Below the pieces are notes generated by a model. The model saw only the letters and a list, made by a program, of their open reading frames with translations, made no database searches and was not told the origin of the DNA. Positions 53,809 to 62,815 of a stretch of 64,000 nucleotides of DNA are shown piece after piece. The position numbers were made by a program, and so were the translations under genes. Numbering within the stretch: the first letter of the stretch is position 1; every line of letters begins with the position of its first letter. The stretch comes from Candidatus Kaistella beijingensis (GTDB lineage Bacteria > Bacteroidota > Bacteroidia > Flavobacteriales > Weeksellaceae). The stretch is from positions 1,302,001-1,366,000 of the forward strand of contig NZ_CP071953.1 of the NCBI RefSeq assembly GCF_020084865.1. Reading direction: 5' to 3'.

Positions 53809-55350
53809 ATGTCAAAACTGATTTGGATCGATGATGAAGTAGATTTACTGAAACCCCATATTGTATTTTTAGAGAACAAAGGTTACGATGTTTCACCCGT
53901 AAACAACGTCAACGAAGCTCTGGAAATGATTGAAAAAGAAAACTTCCAGTTGGCTCTTCTCGATGAAAATATGCCCGGAATTTCAGGGTTGGAAGCGATT
54001 CCAATGATTAAAAATATCGATTCTGCCATCAAAATTGTGATGGTGACGAAAAACGAGGAAGAACAAATCATGGAACAGGCAATCGGTTCGCAAATTGCCG
54101 ATTATATTTTAAAGCCGGTAAATCCTAATCAGGTTTTGCTGTCTTTAAAGAAGAATCTTCAGGAAGATACTTTGGTAGAGCAGAAAACCATTTTGGAATA
54201 TCAACAGGAATTCCGAAATCTTTCCATGGAACTTTCTTATCTGAAAACCTACCAAGATTGGGCGGAATATTACAAGAAAATCCTGAATTGGGAAATTAAA
54301 TTCGACAAAGTCTTTGATAACGATTTTTCCGATTTGTTGCAGTCGCAGAAAGAGGAAGCGAATATTCAGTTTTCCAAATTTATCGAAAACAATTATGAAG
54401 ACTGGCTTCATGGAAGTGACAAACCGATGATGAGCCATACTCTTTTTAAGGACAAGGTGAAGAGCGAGGTTGAGAAGGAAAAGGTTTTATTGTTAATGAT
54501 TGATAATTTACGTTATGACCAATGGAAAGTAATTGAACCGCTTTTTACGAAATTTTATAACAAAACTTCGGAGGACTATTATTTTTCAATTTTGCCGACT
54601 GCGACGCAATATGCGAGAAATTCATTTTTTGCAGGTTTGCTTCCGTCTGAAATTGAAAAGAGATTTCCGCAATATTGGTTTAATGACAATGAGGAAGGTA
54701 ACAAAAACGAGCACGAACGCGACTTTTTAGAGGATCAGATGAAAAGATTGGGACTTTCCTCCAAATCAATGAAATATTTGAAAATATTAAATGCGGATTT
54801 TGAAAGAAAAATTCTTGATGATTTTAACCAACACAAAAACAATGACTTACTCGTTATTGTTTACAACTTTATCGATATTCTTTCTCACGCAAAAACGGAT
54901 AATGTGATTGTGAATCAGTTGATTCGTGACGACAAGACCTTCCGTTCATTGACTTATAATTGGTTTGAAAATTCATCTTTAATTAAGATTATCAAAACTG
55001 CCGCTGAAAACGGTTTCAAGTTGGTGATTACCACTGATCACGGAACGGTTTACGTGAAAAAACCGAGCAAAGTGGTGGGCGACAGAGAAACCTCAACCAA
55101 CATTCGGTACAAAACGGGAAGAAGTCTGACTTACGAAAACAGCGATGTTTGGGCGATTTCAAACCCAGAAAAACTGTTTTTACCCAAAGGAAATTTGAGT
55201 TCTAAATATATTTTCGCCAAGAATAACATCTTTTTGGCGTACCCAAAAAACTACAATCACTTTGTAAATTACTACAAAGACACGTATCAACACGGCGGAA
55301 TTTCACTGGAGGAGTGCATTATTCCGATCAGTATTTTGGAGCCCAAATAG
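53809..55350 (+). CDS. porX: PorX, type IX secretion response regulator with PglZ domain
   Basis: 513 aa. A receiver domain (1-120) with IWIDDE, the phosphoacceptor Asp52 in LALLDENMPG and DYILKPVNP; a helical linker (about 125-205); and a PglZ/alkaline phosphatase domain with LLLMIDNLRYDQWK and LVITTDHGTV, ending GGISLEECIIPI. This is PorX, which with the kinase PorY regulates type IX secretion in Bacteroidota; its PglZ part hydrolyses oligonucleotides in studied members. A perfect -7 box TATTTTTG lies at 53733-53740. It stands alone. Confidence 0.95.
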   Translation: MSKLIWIDDEVDLLKPHIVFLENKGYDVSPVNNVNEALEMIEKENFQLALLDENMPGISGLEAIPMIKNIDSAIKIVMVTKNEEEQIMEQAIGSQIADYILKPVNPNQVLLSLKKNLQEDTLVEQKTILEYQQEFRNLSMELSYLKTYQDWAEYYKKILNWEIKFDKVFDNDFSDLLQSQKEEANIQFSKFIENNYEDWLHGSDKPMMSHTLFKDKVKSEVEKEKVLLLMIDNLRYDQWKVIEPLFTKFYNKTSEDYYFSILPTATQYARNSFFAGLLPSEIEKRFPQYWFNDNEEGNKNEHERDFLEDQMKRLGLSSKSMKYLKILNADFERKILDDFNQHKNNDLLVIVYNFIDILSHAKTDNVIVNQLIRDDKTFRSLTYNWFENSSLIKIIKTAAENGFKLVITTDHGTVYVKKPSKVVGDRETSTNIRYKTGRSLTYENSDVWAISNPEKLFLPKGNLSSKYIFAKNNIFLAYPKNYNHFVNYYKDTYQHGGISLEECIIPISILEPK

Positions 55351-55526
55351 TTTTTTTTCATAGTTTATTTGATTTGGGTTCTTTGGGCGGAAAAAGCTTC
55401 GGTTTTTTCCGCCCTGTTTTTTGCGAGGTGCGGTTTTCGAGATTCGAATTACCTGATTAGAGGTGATAGATTCGGGTTTCGAGGATTATAAGATAGAAGC
55501 TCATCTATTCTATTTATCCAAATCCG

Positions 55527-55575
55527 CTTCCATCTTCCAGCTTCCATCGTCCATATTCCAACTTCCACCTTCCAT
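55527..55575. repeat. Seven-unit heptamer run before exonuclease III gene
   Basis: CTTCCAT, CTTCCAG, CTTCCAT, CGTCCAT, ATTCCAA, CTTCCAC, CTTCCAT in exact 7-bp register. It ends 10 bp before the xth -7 box TATTTTTG (55585-55592). Confidence 0.85.
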
Positions 55576-55609
55576 CATTTTCCGTATTTTTGAAGAAACA
55601 ATTTTTTTA

Positions 55610-56371
55610 ATGAGAATTATTTCTTACAACGTCAACGGAATTCGTGCTGCCTTTACGAAAGATTTGTTGGGTTGGCTTAAAGTTGCTGATCCCGATATTA
55701 TCTGCATTCAGGAAAGTAAAGCGGGAAATGACCAAATCGATATTGAAAGTTTAGAAAAACTCGGTTACAAAAGTTATTGGCATTCTGCACAACGAAAAGG
55801 TTATTCCGGAGTTGGGATCGCCTCTAAAGTTGAACCCAAACATATTGAATACGGTTGCGGAATTGAACATTACGATTCAGAAGGAAGAATTATTCGTGCA
55901 GATTTCGAGGATTTTTCTGTGATTTCGGTTTATGTTCCGTCTGCTTCGAATATTGAAAGATTAGATTTTAAACTTCAGTTTTGCTATGATTTTTTAGACT
56001 ATATTAAAGAGTTAAAAAAAACAGTTCCCAATTTGGTGATTTCTGGCGATTTCAACATTTGCCATAAGCCGATCGACATTCACAATCCGGAAGGTTTGAA
56101 AAATGTTTCAGGATTTCTGCCGATTGAAAGAGAATGGTTGAGCAAATTTATTGATGAGTGCGAATTGATTGACAGTTTTAGGTTTTTTAATGATCAACCC
56201 GAAAATTATTCGTGGTGGAGTTACCGGCAAAATTCCAGGGCAAGAAACAAAGGTTGGAGATTGGATTATAATTTCGTGTCGTATACGTTAAAGGAGAAAC
56301 TGTCGCGCGCAGTAATTCTTAAGGAAGCCGTACACAGCGACCACTGTCCGGTGATGGTAGAACTTCATTAA
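55610..56371 (+). CDS. xth: Exodeoxyribonuclease III
   Basis: 253 aa from the ATG at 55610; a perfect -7 box (55585-55592) supports this start over an in-frame extension at 55463 that runs through repeats. Endonuclease/exonuclease/phosphatase fold: ISYNVNGIRAA, CIQESKAG (catalytic Glu), SGDFNICHKPIDIHNP (Asp-Asn), RLDYNFVS (Asp-Asn) and SDHCPVMVEL (Asp-His). AP endonuclease and 3' exonuclease of base excision repair. No signal peptide. Terminator follows. Confidence 0.96.
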   Translation: MRIISYNVNGIRAAFTKDLLGWLKVADPDIICIQESKAGNDQIDIESLEKLGYKSYWHSAQRKGYSGVGIASKVEPKHIEYGCGIEHYDSEGRIIRADFEDFSVISVYVPSASNIERLDFKLQFCYDFLDYIKELKKTVPNLVISGDFNICHKPIDIHNPEGLKNVSGFLPIEREWLSKFIDECELIDSFRFFNDQPENYSWWSYRQNSRARNKGWRLDYNFVSYTLKEKLSRAVILKEAVHSDHCPVMVELH

Positions 56372-56390
56372 GACAATAAAAGATGAAATA

Positions 56391-56420
56391 AAAAAAGCCG
56401 GCTCTACTGAACCGGCTTTA
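56391..56420. terminator. Bidirectional terminator between xth and rlpA-like gene
   Basis: AAAGCCGG (56394-56401) and CCGGCTTT (56412-56419) around a 10-nt loop, with an A run before it. The two genes converge here. Confidence 0.8.
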
Positions 56421-56436
56421 CATTTAAATCGTAATG

Positions 56437-56814
56437 TTAATCGTTGTCGACAATTTCATACTCAACAGGCATTGTACCATTTTTATGATTACCTATCGAA
56501 TTGAACGCTGCTTTCGAAAGATCAAGTGCTCTGGAAGAATGAAACGGACCTCGGTCGTTAATTTCTACTACTACACTTTTTCCTGTCCTCAAATTGGTTA
56601 CCTTTATTTCAGTACCAAAAGGAAGCGTTCTGTGAGCTGCGGTAAGTTTCGAGTTACTGAAAATCTCTCCGCTTGCTGTTTTTCTACCATTAAACTTATC
56701 GTGGTAGTACGATGCAAAACTTGTTTTTTTAGCATCTGTGGCATTATTCTTGAAAGAGAATAAACCAAGTGTTGAAATCATCATTATGATTACGAGAATA
56801 GCTCTTTTCATCAT
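56437..56814 (-). CDS. RlpA-like double-psi beta-barrel protein
   Basis: 125 aa. N-terminal signal or anchor (RAILVIIMMISTLGLFSF), then the RlpA domain: ASYYHDKFNGRKTASGEIF, LTAAHRTLPFGTEIKVTNLR, VVVEINDRGPF and SRALDLSKAAFNSIG. Family members are secreted cell-wall hydrolases or binders (lytic transglycosylases). There is no lipobox Cys and no SPOR domain, so it is a minimal secreted form. Promoter: TTG (56870-56872), 18 bp, then -7 TAAATTTG (56844-56851) on the minus strand. Confidence 0.88.
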   Translation of the reverse strand: MMKRAILVIIMMISTLGLFSFKNNATDAKKTSFASYYHDKFNGRKTASGEIFSNSKLTAAHRTLPFGTEIKVTNLRTGKSVVVEINDRGPFHSSRALDLSKAAFNSIGNHKNGTMPVEYEIVDND

Positions 56815-56843
56815 TTTGAATTATTTTATTGGTTTTGACTCTG

Positions 56844-56872
56844 CAAATTTATCCTGAATTTTAAACCTGCAA
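56844..56872 (-). promoter_or_regulatory. Full flavobacterial promoter of the rlpA-like gene
   Basis: Minus-strand TTG at 56870-56872, an 18-bp spacer, then TAAATTTG at 56844-56851: both elements match the flavobacterial consensus. Start codon 30 bp downstream. Confidence 0.65.
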
Positions 56873-57074
56873 CACTTTGTTGGTTAAAGTCTCTTAACGA
56901 ATTCTTAAAATTTTGTTAACAAACCGTGTTTCGCCGCTGATAATGGGAATCGACAAAGATTGTTAAAAAGTGTTAAAATCAATTGATAAATGTTAAGATT
57001 ATTAACTAATTGTCGCATAACAACACCATTAAATCAACGCAAAGCTACTGATAATCAGTATTGATAACAAAATG
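56873..57074. other. AT-rich gap without a gene
   Basis: About 200 bp between the rlpA-like promoter and the rimO terminator. TGTTAA/GTTAAAA words occur several times (56945-57005), but I see no ORF, hairpin or known site. Confidence 0.4.
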
Positions 57075-57103
57075 AAAACTTTCAGAAATTCTGAAAGTTT
57101 TTT
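57075..57103 (-). terminator. rimO terminator
   Basis: AAAACTTTCAG (57075-57085), loop AAATT, CTGAAAGTTTT (57091-57101). It lies about 50 bp past the rimO stop. Confidence 0.65.
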
Positions 57104-57155
57104 GCTTAATTAAATATGTATTTTTAGTAAAAATAAACTGAATTTTTGCTTTTTC

Positions 57156-58457
57156 TTAAACCAGTTCGCCGTACAAATCAAATTCTTCCGCGGAAGTAAT
57201 TTTAACATCAGCGAATTCTCCAATAGATAAATAGGTGTTTTCGGCAGAAACCAAAACGGTGTTGTCAACATCCGGTGAATCGAACTCTGTTCTTCCCACG
57301 AAATAGTTTCCTTCTTTTCTGTCGAAGATACAGCGGAAAACTTTTCCGATTTTTTCCTGATTTTTCTCCCAGGAAATCTGGGACTGCAATTCCATGATTT
57401 CCTCTACCCTTCTTTCTTTTACTTCTTGCGGAACATCGTCTTCCAATTCGAAAGCAGTAGTGTTTTCTTCGTGGGAATAAGTGAAACAACCCAATCGATC
57501 GAAACGTTGTGTACGCACCCATTCTTTCATTTCCTGAAATCTTTCTTCTGTTTCTCCTGGAAAACCGCAGATTAAAGTCGTTCTGATCGCCATATCCGGA
57601 ACTTGAGTTCTGAATTTGTCTAGAAGCGCATTCGTTTTTTCATACGAAGTTCCACGTTTCATCGCTTTCAGAATATCTGAATTGATGTGCTGCAACGGGA
57701 TATCAATATAGTTACAAACTTTTGGTTCGTTCTTGATAATTTCTAAAACATCTTCCGGAAAACCCGTTGGAAAAGCGTAATGAAGACGGATCCACTCGAT
57801 TCCCTCTACTTTCACCAACCTTAAAAGCAAATCGCCGAGTGCACGTTTTTTATAGATGTCTAACCCGTAATAGGTAAGGTCCTGCGCAATTAAGATTAAT
57901 TCTTTAACGCCTTTTTTTGCGAGCTTTTCAGCTTCAATCACCAAATTTTCGATTGGGGTGGAAATATTCTTTCCCCTCATCAGAGGAATTGCGCAGAAGG
58001 AACAAGGTCTGTCGCAACCTTCGGAAATTTTTAGATAAGCGTAATGTCTTGGAGTCGTCGTCAGTCGTTCCCCAACCAATTCGTGTTTGTAATCTGCACC
58101 TAAATGTTTCAATAAAATTGGCAAATCTCTTGTTCCAAAATATTGGTCAACATCTGGAATTTCTCGCACCAAATCTGGTTTGTACCTTTCGGAAAGACAA
58201 CCTGTAACGAAAACTTTTTCAACTTCTCCCCTGTTTTTGGCCTCAACAAAATCCAGAATCGTGTTGATTGATTCTTCTTTTGCGTTATCAATAAATCCAC
58301 AAGTGTTGATTACCACAATGTCGCCGCGATCTTCATGAACCACCTCTTTTCCGTTGGCTTTGAGTTGTCCCATCAAAACTTCGGAGTCGTACACATTCTT
58401 GGAACATCCTAAAGTCACGATATTGATTTTTTTCTTTCCTGTTGATTTTGTTCGCAT
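57156..58457 (-). CDS. rimO: Ribosomal protein S12 methylthiotransferase
   Basis: 433 aa, full length. N-terminal MTTase domain VTLGCSKNVYDSEVLMGQL with conserved Cys residues, VINTCGFI and VTGCLSERY; the radical SAM cluster CDRPCSFCAIP; and a C-terminal TRAM domain (about 370-433). It adds a methylthio group to an Asp of ribosomal protein S12. It stands alone, after a 125-bp gap from the end of the polysaccharide cluster. Confidence 0.97.
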   Translation of the reverse strand: MRTKSTGKKKINIVTLGCSKNVYDSEVLMGQLKANGKEVVHEDRGDIVVINTCGFIDNAKEESINTILDFVEAKNRGEVEKVFVTGCLSERYKPDLVREIPDVDQYFGTRDLPILLKHLGADYKHELVGERLTTTPRHYAYLKISEGCDRPCSFCAIPLMRGKNISTPIENLVIEAEKLAKKGVKELILIAQDLTYYGLDIYKKRALGDLLLRLVKVEGIEWIRLHYAFPTGFPEDVLEIIKNEPKVCNYIDIPLQHINSDILKAMKRGTSYEKTNALLDKFRTQVPDMAIRTTLICGFPGETEERFQEMKEWVRTQRFDRLGCFTYSHEENTTAFELEDDVPQEVKERRVEEIMELQSQISWEKNQEKIGKVFRCIFDRKEGNYFVGRTEFDSPDVDNTVLVSAENTYLSIGEFADVKITSAEEFDLYGELV

Positions 58458-58526
58458 CTAAATTCAGTTTGATTTTGTTTGTCTTCGTTTGAAGTAGTTT
58501 GATTTTCAGGGTGCAAATTTAGGAAT

Positions 58527-58562
58527 AAAAAAAGACTTTAAATTTTGGTTTAAAGTCTTTTC
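58527..58562 (-). terminator. Terminator of the surface glycan operon
   Basis: AAAGACTTTAAA (58531-58542), loop TTTTGG, TTTAAAGTCTTT (58549-58560), with an A run to the left, i.e. a T run on the minus strand. It lies 20 bp after the rfbA stop. Confidence 0.85.
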
Positions 58563-58581
58563 AATTTTAATTCTTATTTCG

Positions 58582-59439
58582 TTAAATAATGGATTTCAAA
58601 TACTCTCCGTAACCTGATTTACCATATTTTGTTGCCGCTTCCAAAAGTTGCTCTTTGTTGATGAATCCTTTTTTGTAGGCAATTTCTTCGATACAAGATA
58701 TCTTGAAACCTTGTCTTTTCTCTAAAACTTTTACAAATTCTGAAGCTTCATGAAGCGAATCGAAAGTTCCGGTATCCAACCAAGCTGTTCCACGCGACAT
58801 TACACCGACTTCTAACTGACCTTTTTCCAGATAAATTCGGTTTACATCGGTAATTTCTAATTCTCCTCTTGGTGATGGTTTTAGATTTTTTGCAATTTCT
58901 ACCACCGAATTATCATAAAAATAAAGACCTGGAACTGCAAAATTAGATTTCGGATGTTCAGGTTTTTCCTCAATGGAAATGGCTTTAAAATTTTCATCAA
59001 ATTCTACCACACCATATCTTTCAGGATCAGAAACCTGGTAAGCGAAAACGCAGCCTCCTTTCACATTGGTTTTTGAAGATAAAAGTTGCGGCAATCCTGC
59101 TCCGTAAAAAATGTTATCTCCTAAAACGAGCGCAACCGAATCATCACCCACAAATTCTTCTCCCAAAATAAAAGCTTGCGCCAAACCATCCGGACTTGGC
59201 TGAACTTTATATTGAATATTACAACCAATTGAAGAACCATCGCCCAAAAGTTTAATAAAACCTTCTTGGTCATGCGGAGTTGTGATAATCAAAATATCTT
59301 TAATTCCCGCCAAAAGCAAGGTTGAAAGCGGATAGTAAATCATCGGTTTGTCGTAAACCGGCATGAGTTGTTTGCTAACTGCAATCGTCAAAGGATAAAG
59401 TCTGGTTCCAGAACCTCCTGCAAGAATAATCCCTTTCAT
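58582..59439 (-). CDS. rfbA: Glucose-1-phosphate thymidylyltransferase
   Basis: 285 aa from the ATG at 59437-59439, two bases after the rfbB stop. [18 protein letters not shown] is the nucleotide-binding start; [30 protein letters not shown] and the EEKPEHPKS loop complete the RmlA signature. It makes dTDP-glucose, the entry to dTDP-rhamnose and related deoxysugars. It ends the operon. A 13-codon longer frame exists but overlaps rfbB. Confidence 0.95.
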   Translation of the reverse strand: MKGIILAGGSGTRLYPLTIAVSKQLMPVYDKPMIYYPLSTLLLAGIKDILIITTPHDQEGFIKLLGDGSSIGCNIQYKVQPSPDGLAQAFILGEEFVGDDSVALVLGDNIFYGAGLPQLLSSKTNVKGGCVFAYQVSDPERYGVVEFDENFKAISIEEKPEHPKSNFAVPGLYFYDNSVVEIAKNLKPSPRGELEITDVNRIYLEKGQLEVGVMSRGTAWLDTGTFDSLHEASEFVKVLEKRQGFKISCIEEIAYKKGFINKEQLLEAATKYGKSGYGEYLKSII

Positions 59440-59440
59440 A

Positions 59441-60520
59441 TTAATTATATTGCTTGTTGTAATATTTTTGGTAATCACCTGAAGTCACGTGATCCAACCA
59501 TTCTTTGTTTTCAAGGAACCAATCAATAGTTTTGGATAAGCCTTCTTCGAAAGTTACGCTTGGTTTCCAGCCTAAATCATTGGCAAGTTTTGTAGCATCA
59601 ATTGCATAGCGTTTGTCGTGTCCAGGTCTGTCTTTCACAAAAGTGATTAGTTTTTCTGAATAACCTGCAGGTTTACCGATTTTCTCGTCAACTTGCTTGA
59701 TTAATTCTTTCACCAGGTTAATATTCTGCCATTCGTTCCAACCACCGATGTTGTAAGTTTCTCCCGTTTTTGATTCGTTGAAAATTTGGTAGATTGCTTT
59801 TGCGTGGTCGATTACGTATAACCAGTCTCTTGTATATTTCCCGTCACCATAAATTGGAAGCGGTTTTTCATTCAAAATATTATGAATACAAAGCGGAATT
59901 AATTTTTCCGGAAAATGATTCGGTCCGTAATTGTTGGAACAGTTTGAAATGATGAACGGCATTCCGTAGGTATTTCCGTACGCTCTTACCAAATGGTCAG
60001 AAGCCGCTTTAGAGGCGGAATAAGGAGATTTCGGGTCATAAGCGGTTTCTTCTGTAAAGAATCCTGTTTCACCTAAAGCACCATAAACTTCGTCGGTAGA
60101 AACGTGGTAGAACAAGTTGGTTCTCGGCTCATCAGGAAAATTTCCGTGTTGATGATCTGGGTTTAAAGTCCAAAATTCTCTTGCTAAATTTAAAAGATTT
60201 GCAGTTCCAATAACGTTTGTGTTGATAAATGCGTTTGGATCGGTGATACTTCTGTCCACATGAGATTCTGCTGCTAAATGTACGATCGCATCGGGATTGT
60301 ATTTTTCAAAAACTTTTCGTAGCTCGTCAACTTTGGTGATATCTGCTTTTTCGAAAACGTAATTGGGTTCGTTTTCGATATCCTTCAAATTTTCAAGATT
60401 TCCGGCATAAGTTAGGGCATCAAGATTGATGATTTTGCTTTCTGGATTATTTTTTACGAATTCCCGAACTACGTGAGAACCGATAAATCCGGCACCACCG
60501 GTGATGATTATATTTTTCAT
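59441..60520 (-). CDS. rfbB: dTDP-glucose 4,6-dehydratase
   Basis: 359 aa. NAD-binding [41 protein letters not shown], and the catalytic [20 protein letters not shown]. It converts dTDP-glucose to the 4-keto-6-deoxy sugar. It sits between rfbC and rfbA, with 9 and 1 bp gaps. The rfbD reductase is not in the window, so the end product (rhamnose or another deoxysugar) is open. Confidence 0.96.
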   Translation of the reverse strand: MKNIIITGGAGFIGSHVVREFVKNNPESKIINLDALTYAGNLENLKDIENEPNYVFEKADITKVDELRKVFEKYNPDAIVHLAAESHVDRSITDPNAFINTNVIGTANLLNLAREFWTLNPDHQHGNFPDEPRTNLFYHVSTDEVYGALGETGFFTEETAYDPKSPYSASKAASDHLVRAYGNTYGMPFIISNCSNNYGPNHFPEKLIPLCIHNILNEKPLPIYGDGKYTRDWLYVIDHAKAIYQIFNESKTGETYNIGGWNEWQNINLVKELIKQVDEKIGKPAGYSEKLITFVKDRPGHDKRYAIDATKLANDLGWKPSVTFEEGLSKTIDWFLENKEWLDHVTSGDYQKYYNKQYN

Positions 60521-60529
60521 AAATGTTTT

Positions 60530-61075
60530 TTAAAAATTTTTCTCTGCAAAGGTCGGTTGAACTTTGTCTTTTTCAGAAAGAATCACGTCTTCTGCCGGAA
60601 GTTGCCAGTCAATATTTAAATCGTGGTCGTTCCACAAAACGCCGCCCTCTGCTTCTTTATTATAAAAATTATCGCATTTGTAGGCAAACACAGCTGTTTC
60701 AGAGAGCACTGAAAATCCATGTCCGAAACCCCTTGGAACATAGAACTGGATTTTATTTTCAGCGGTAAGTTCTACACCATACCATTTACCGAAGGTGGGA
60801 GAATCTTCACGTAGATCTACTGCCACATCAAAAACTTTACCTTCCAGACAGGACACCAGTTTTGCCTGTGCATGTTCGCCTTTCTGTAGATGCAAACCGC
60901 GCAGAACACCGTAGGAAGATTTTGAAATATTGTCCTGTACAAAATGACCGTTCATTCCCGTTAGTTCTTCAAATTTCTTTTCATTGAATTTTTCGTAGAA
61001 ATAACCTCTGTCATCCTCGAAAACGGTGGGTTCAATAATATAGCAATCTTTTAGAGGTGTTTCCTTAATTTTCAT
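60530..61075 (-). CDS. rfbC: dTDP-4-dehydrorhamnose 3,5-epimerase
   Basis: 181 aa. Cupin fold with FVQDNISKSSYGVLRGLHLQ (catalytic His), GKVFDVAVDLREDSPTFGKW, and YVPRGFGHGFSVLSETAVFA with the catalytic Tyr region and YKCDNFYN. It epimerises the 4-keto sugar from rfbB. Its start overlaps the stop of the aminotransferase gene by one base, so the whole block is one operon on the minus strand. Confidence 0.96.
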   Translation of the reverse strand: MKIKETPLKDCYIIEPTVFEDDRGYFYEKFNEKKFEELTGMNGHFVQDNISKSSYGVLRGLHLQKGEHAQAKLVSCLEGKVFDVAVDLREDSPTFGKWYGVELTAENKIQFYVPRGFGHGFSVLSETAVFAYKCDNFYNKEAEGGVLWNDHDLNIDWQLPAEDVILSEKDKVQPTFAEKNF

Positions 61076-62211
61076 TATGAATTTTTAAAGCTTAAAATTA
61101 CATTCTTTATTCTTTCTAAATCTTCCTCATTGAGGTTTGATCCAGATGGTAAACACAGTCCGTTCTTAAACAATTCTTCCGCAACATTACCACCGAAATA
61201 AGGTGCACTTTCAAAAATCGGCTGAAGGTGCATCGGTTTCCACAAAGGTCTGGATTCAATATTTTCCTGATCTAGCGCTAAACGCAGTTGTTCGCGGTTG
61301 AACCCTGCTTTTTCTTCATCAATCACTATGGCAGACAGCCAATGATTAGAAAAGTAATCTGAGTTGGGTTCGTTAAAAACAGTAACGCCTTCAAAATTTT
61401 CAAACAGGTCCAGATAAAACTGGTGATTTTTTCTTCTTGCTTCAATTCGGTCGTTCAAAACTTTCATCTGACCTCTTCCGATACCCGCTGAAATATTGCT
61501 CATTCTGTAATTGTAGCCAATTTCCGAATGTTGGTAGTGCGGTGCATTATCTCTTGCCTGTGTGGAAAGAAATACAGCTTTGTCCTTTTGTTCTTTAGTT
61601 TTACAAACCAATGCTCCACCCCCTGAAGTGGTGATAATTTTGTTACCGTTAAAACTTAAGATGGACATTTCACCAAAAGTACCACATTTTTGACCTTTAA
61701 ACGTAGAACCTAGAGCTTCCGCCGCATCTTCAATCAAAGGAATTTCGTAACGATTTGCGATTTCTGTAATTTCATTAAGTTTCGCAGGCATTCCATAAAG
61801 ATGTACCACGATGATGGCTTTTGGCTTTTTACCTTTAGTAATTCTATCATTAATGGCAGTTTCTAAAGCTTTTGGACACATGTTCCAGGTTTTTGGCTCG
61901 CTGTCAACAAAGACTGGTTTTGCACCTACATAAGTTATGGGATTTGCCGAGGCGGAAAAGGTAAAGCTCTGACAAATAACCTCGTCGTCATACTTAACTC
62001 CAAGTATAATCAGAGCAAGATGCAAAGCTGCTGTACCTGCACTTAAGGCAGCAACTTCGACATTTTCATTCAGATATGTTTTCAAATCATCTTCAAAACT
62101 ATTTACATTTGGTCCAAGTGGGGCAACCCAATTCTGTTCGAAAGCTTCATGAATATAATCGAGTTCAGTACCTCCCATATGAGGCGAGGAGAGCCATATT
62201 TTAGCGTTCAT
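61075..62211 (-). CDS. PLP-dependent sugar aminotransferase (DegT/DnrJ/EryC1 family, PglE-like)
   Basis: 378 aa. PLP-site features: ALSAGTAALHLALIILGV, LIEDAAEALGS (Asp for the pyridine nitrogen), and the Schiff-base Lys in LSFNGNKIITTSGGG. The start KIWLSSPHMGGTELDYIHEA is that of PglE/LegC-type UDP-4-keto-sugar aminotransferases. Together with the acetyltransferase and sugar transferase next to it, it suggests a bacillosamine-type amino sugar. It overlaps the acetyltransferase gene by 11 bp. Confidence 0.9.
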   Translation of the reverse strand: MNAKIWLSSPHMGGTELDYIHEAFEQNWVAPLGPNVNSFEDDLKTYLNENVEVAALSAGTAALHLALIILGVKYDDEVICQSFTFSASANPITYVGAKPVFVDSEPKTWNMCPKALETAINDRITKGKKPKAIIVVHLYGMPAKLNEITEIANRYEIPLIEDAAEALGSTFKGQKCGTFGEMSILSFNGNKIITTSGGGALVCKTKEQKDKAVFLSTQARDNAPHYQHSEIGYNYRMSNISAGIGRGQMKVLNDRIEARRKNHQFYLDLFENFEGVTVFNEPNSDYFSNHWLSAIVIDEEKAGFNREQLRLALDQENIESRPLWKPMHLQPIFESAPYFGGNVAEELFKNGLCLPSGSNLNEEDLERIKNVILSFKNS

Positions 62212-62815
62212 TATTCTGAATATTTTTATTTATTTTAATTATTCTGCCCGGATTTCCTACCACGGTCGCAAAATCAGGGACATCTTTTATAATGACGGAA
62301 CCTGCACCAATAGTTGCCCACTTGCCAATAGTAACACCCTGTATCACAGACGCACCAATTCCAACATGGGAACCTTCACCAACGGTGACGTTTCCGGCCA
62401 AAGCAGCGTGGGGCGAAATATGTGCAAAATCTCCAATTTTACAATCATGCTCAATGACCGCGGATGTGTTGATGATACAATGTCTGCCAATTTCAGCATC
62501 CGGATTTATTACTACGTTTGCCATCACCACTGTACCTGAATTTATCTTTGCATATTTTGAGATTACCGAATTAGGGTGAAATGCAGTAACATAATTTAAA
62601 GCGTAGTTTTCCGATATTATTTTTCTGGTTTTATTATTTCCGATCGCAATTATTGCATCTTCTTTAGCATCAATCTCATCATCGCAAGTTACACGGATGC
62701 CAAATAATTCACTAATTTTTGGGTGATGGTCCACAATTACATCTACAGTTTGGTTATTGGCAAAAATAATATCCAACACCACTTTACTATGACCACTTGC
62801 TCCAAAAATTATCAT
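62201..62815 (-). CDS. Sugar O/N-acetyltransferase (PglD/NeuD-like)
   Basis: 204 aa. N-terminal small Rossmann-like domain (IIFGASGHSKVVLDIIFANN), then a left-handed beta-helix: VVINPDAEIGRHCIINTSAV, the catalytic-type His in EHDCKIGDFAHISPHAALAG and GSHVGIGASVIQGVTIG. This is the PglD architecture, which acetylates the 4-amino sugar made by a PglE-type enzyme. It overlaps both neighbours (11 and 4 bp), which supports one pathway. Confidence 0.9.
   Translation of the reverse strand: MIIFGASGHSKVVLDIIFANNQTVDVIVDHHPKISELFGIRVTCDDEIDAKEDAIIAIGNNKTRKIISENYALNYVTAFHPNSVISKYAKINSGTVVMANVVINPDAEIGRHCIINTSAVIEHDCKIGDFAHISPHAALAGNVTVGEGSHVGIGASVIQGVTIGKWATIGAGSVIIKDVPDFATVVGNPGRIIKINKNIQNNER

Noticed and set aside
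55463..55609. N-terminal extension of exonuclease III
   Set aside because: It runs through the heptamer run and across a perfect promoter box.
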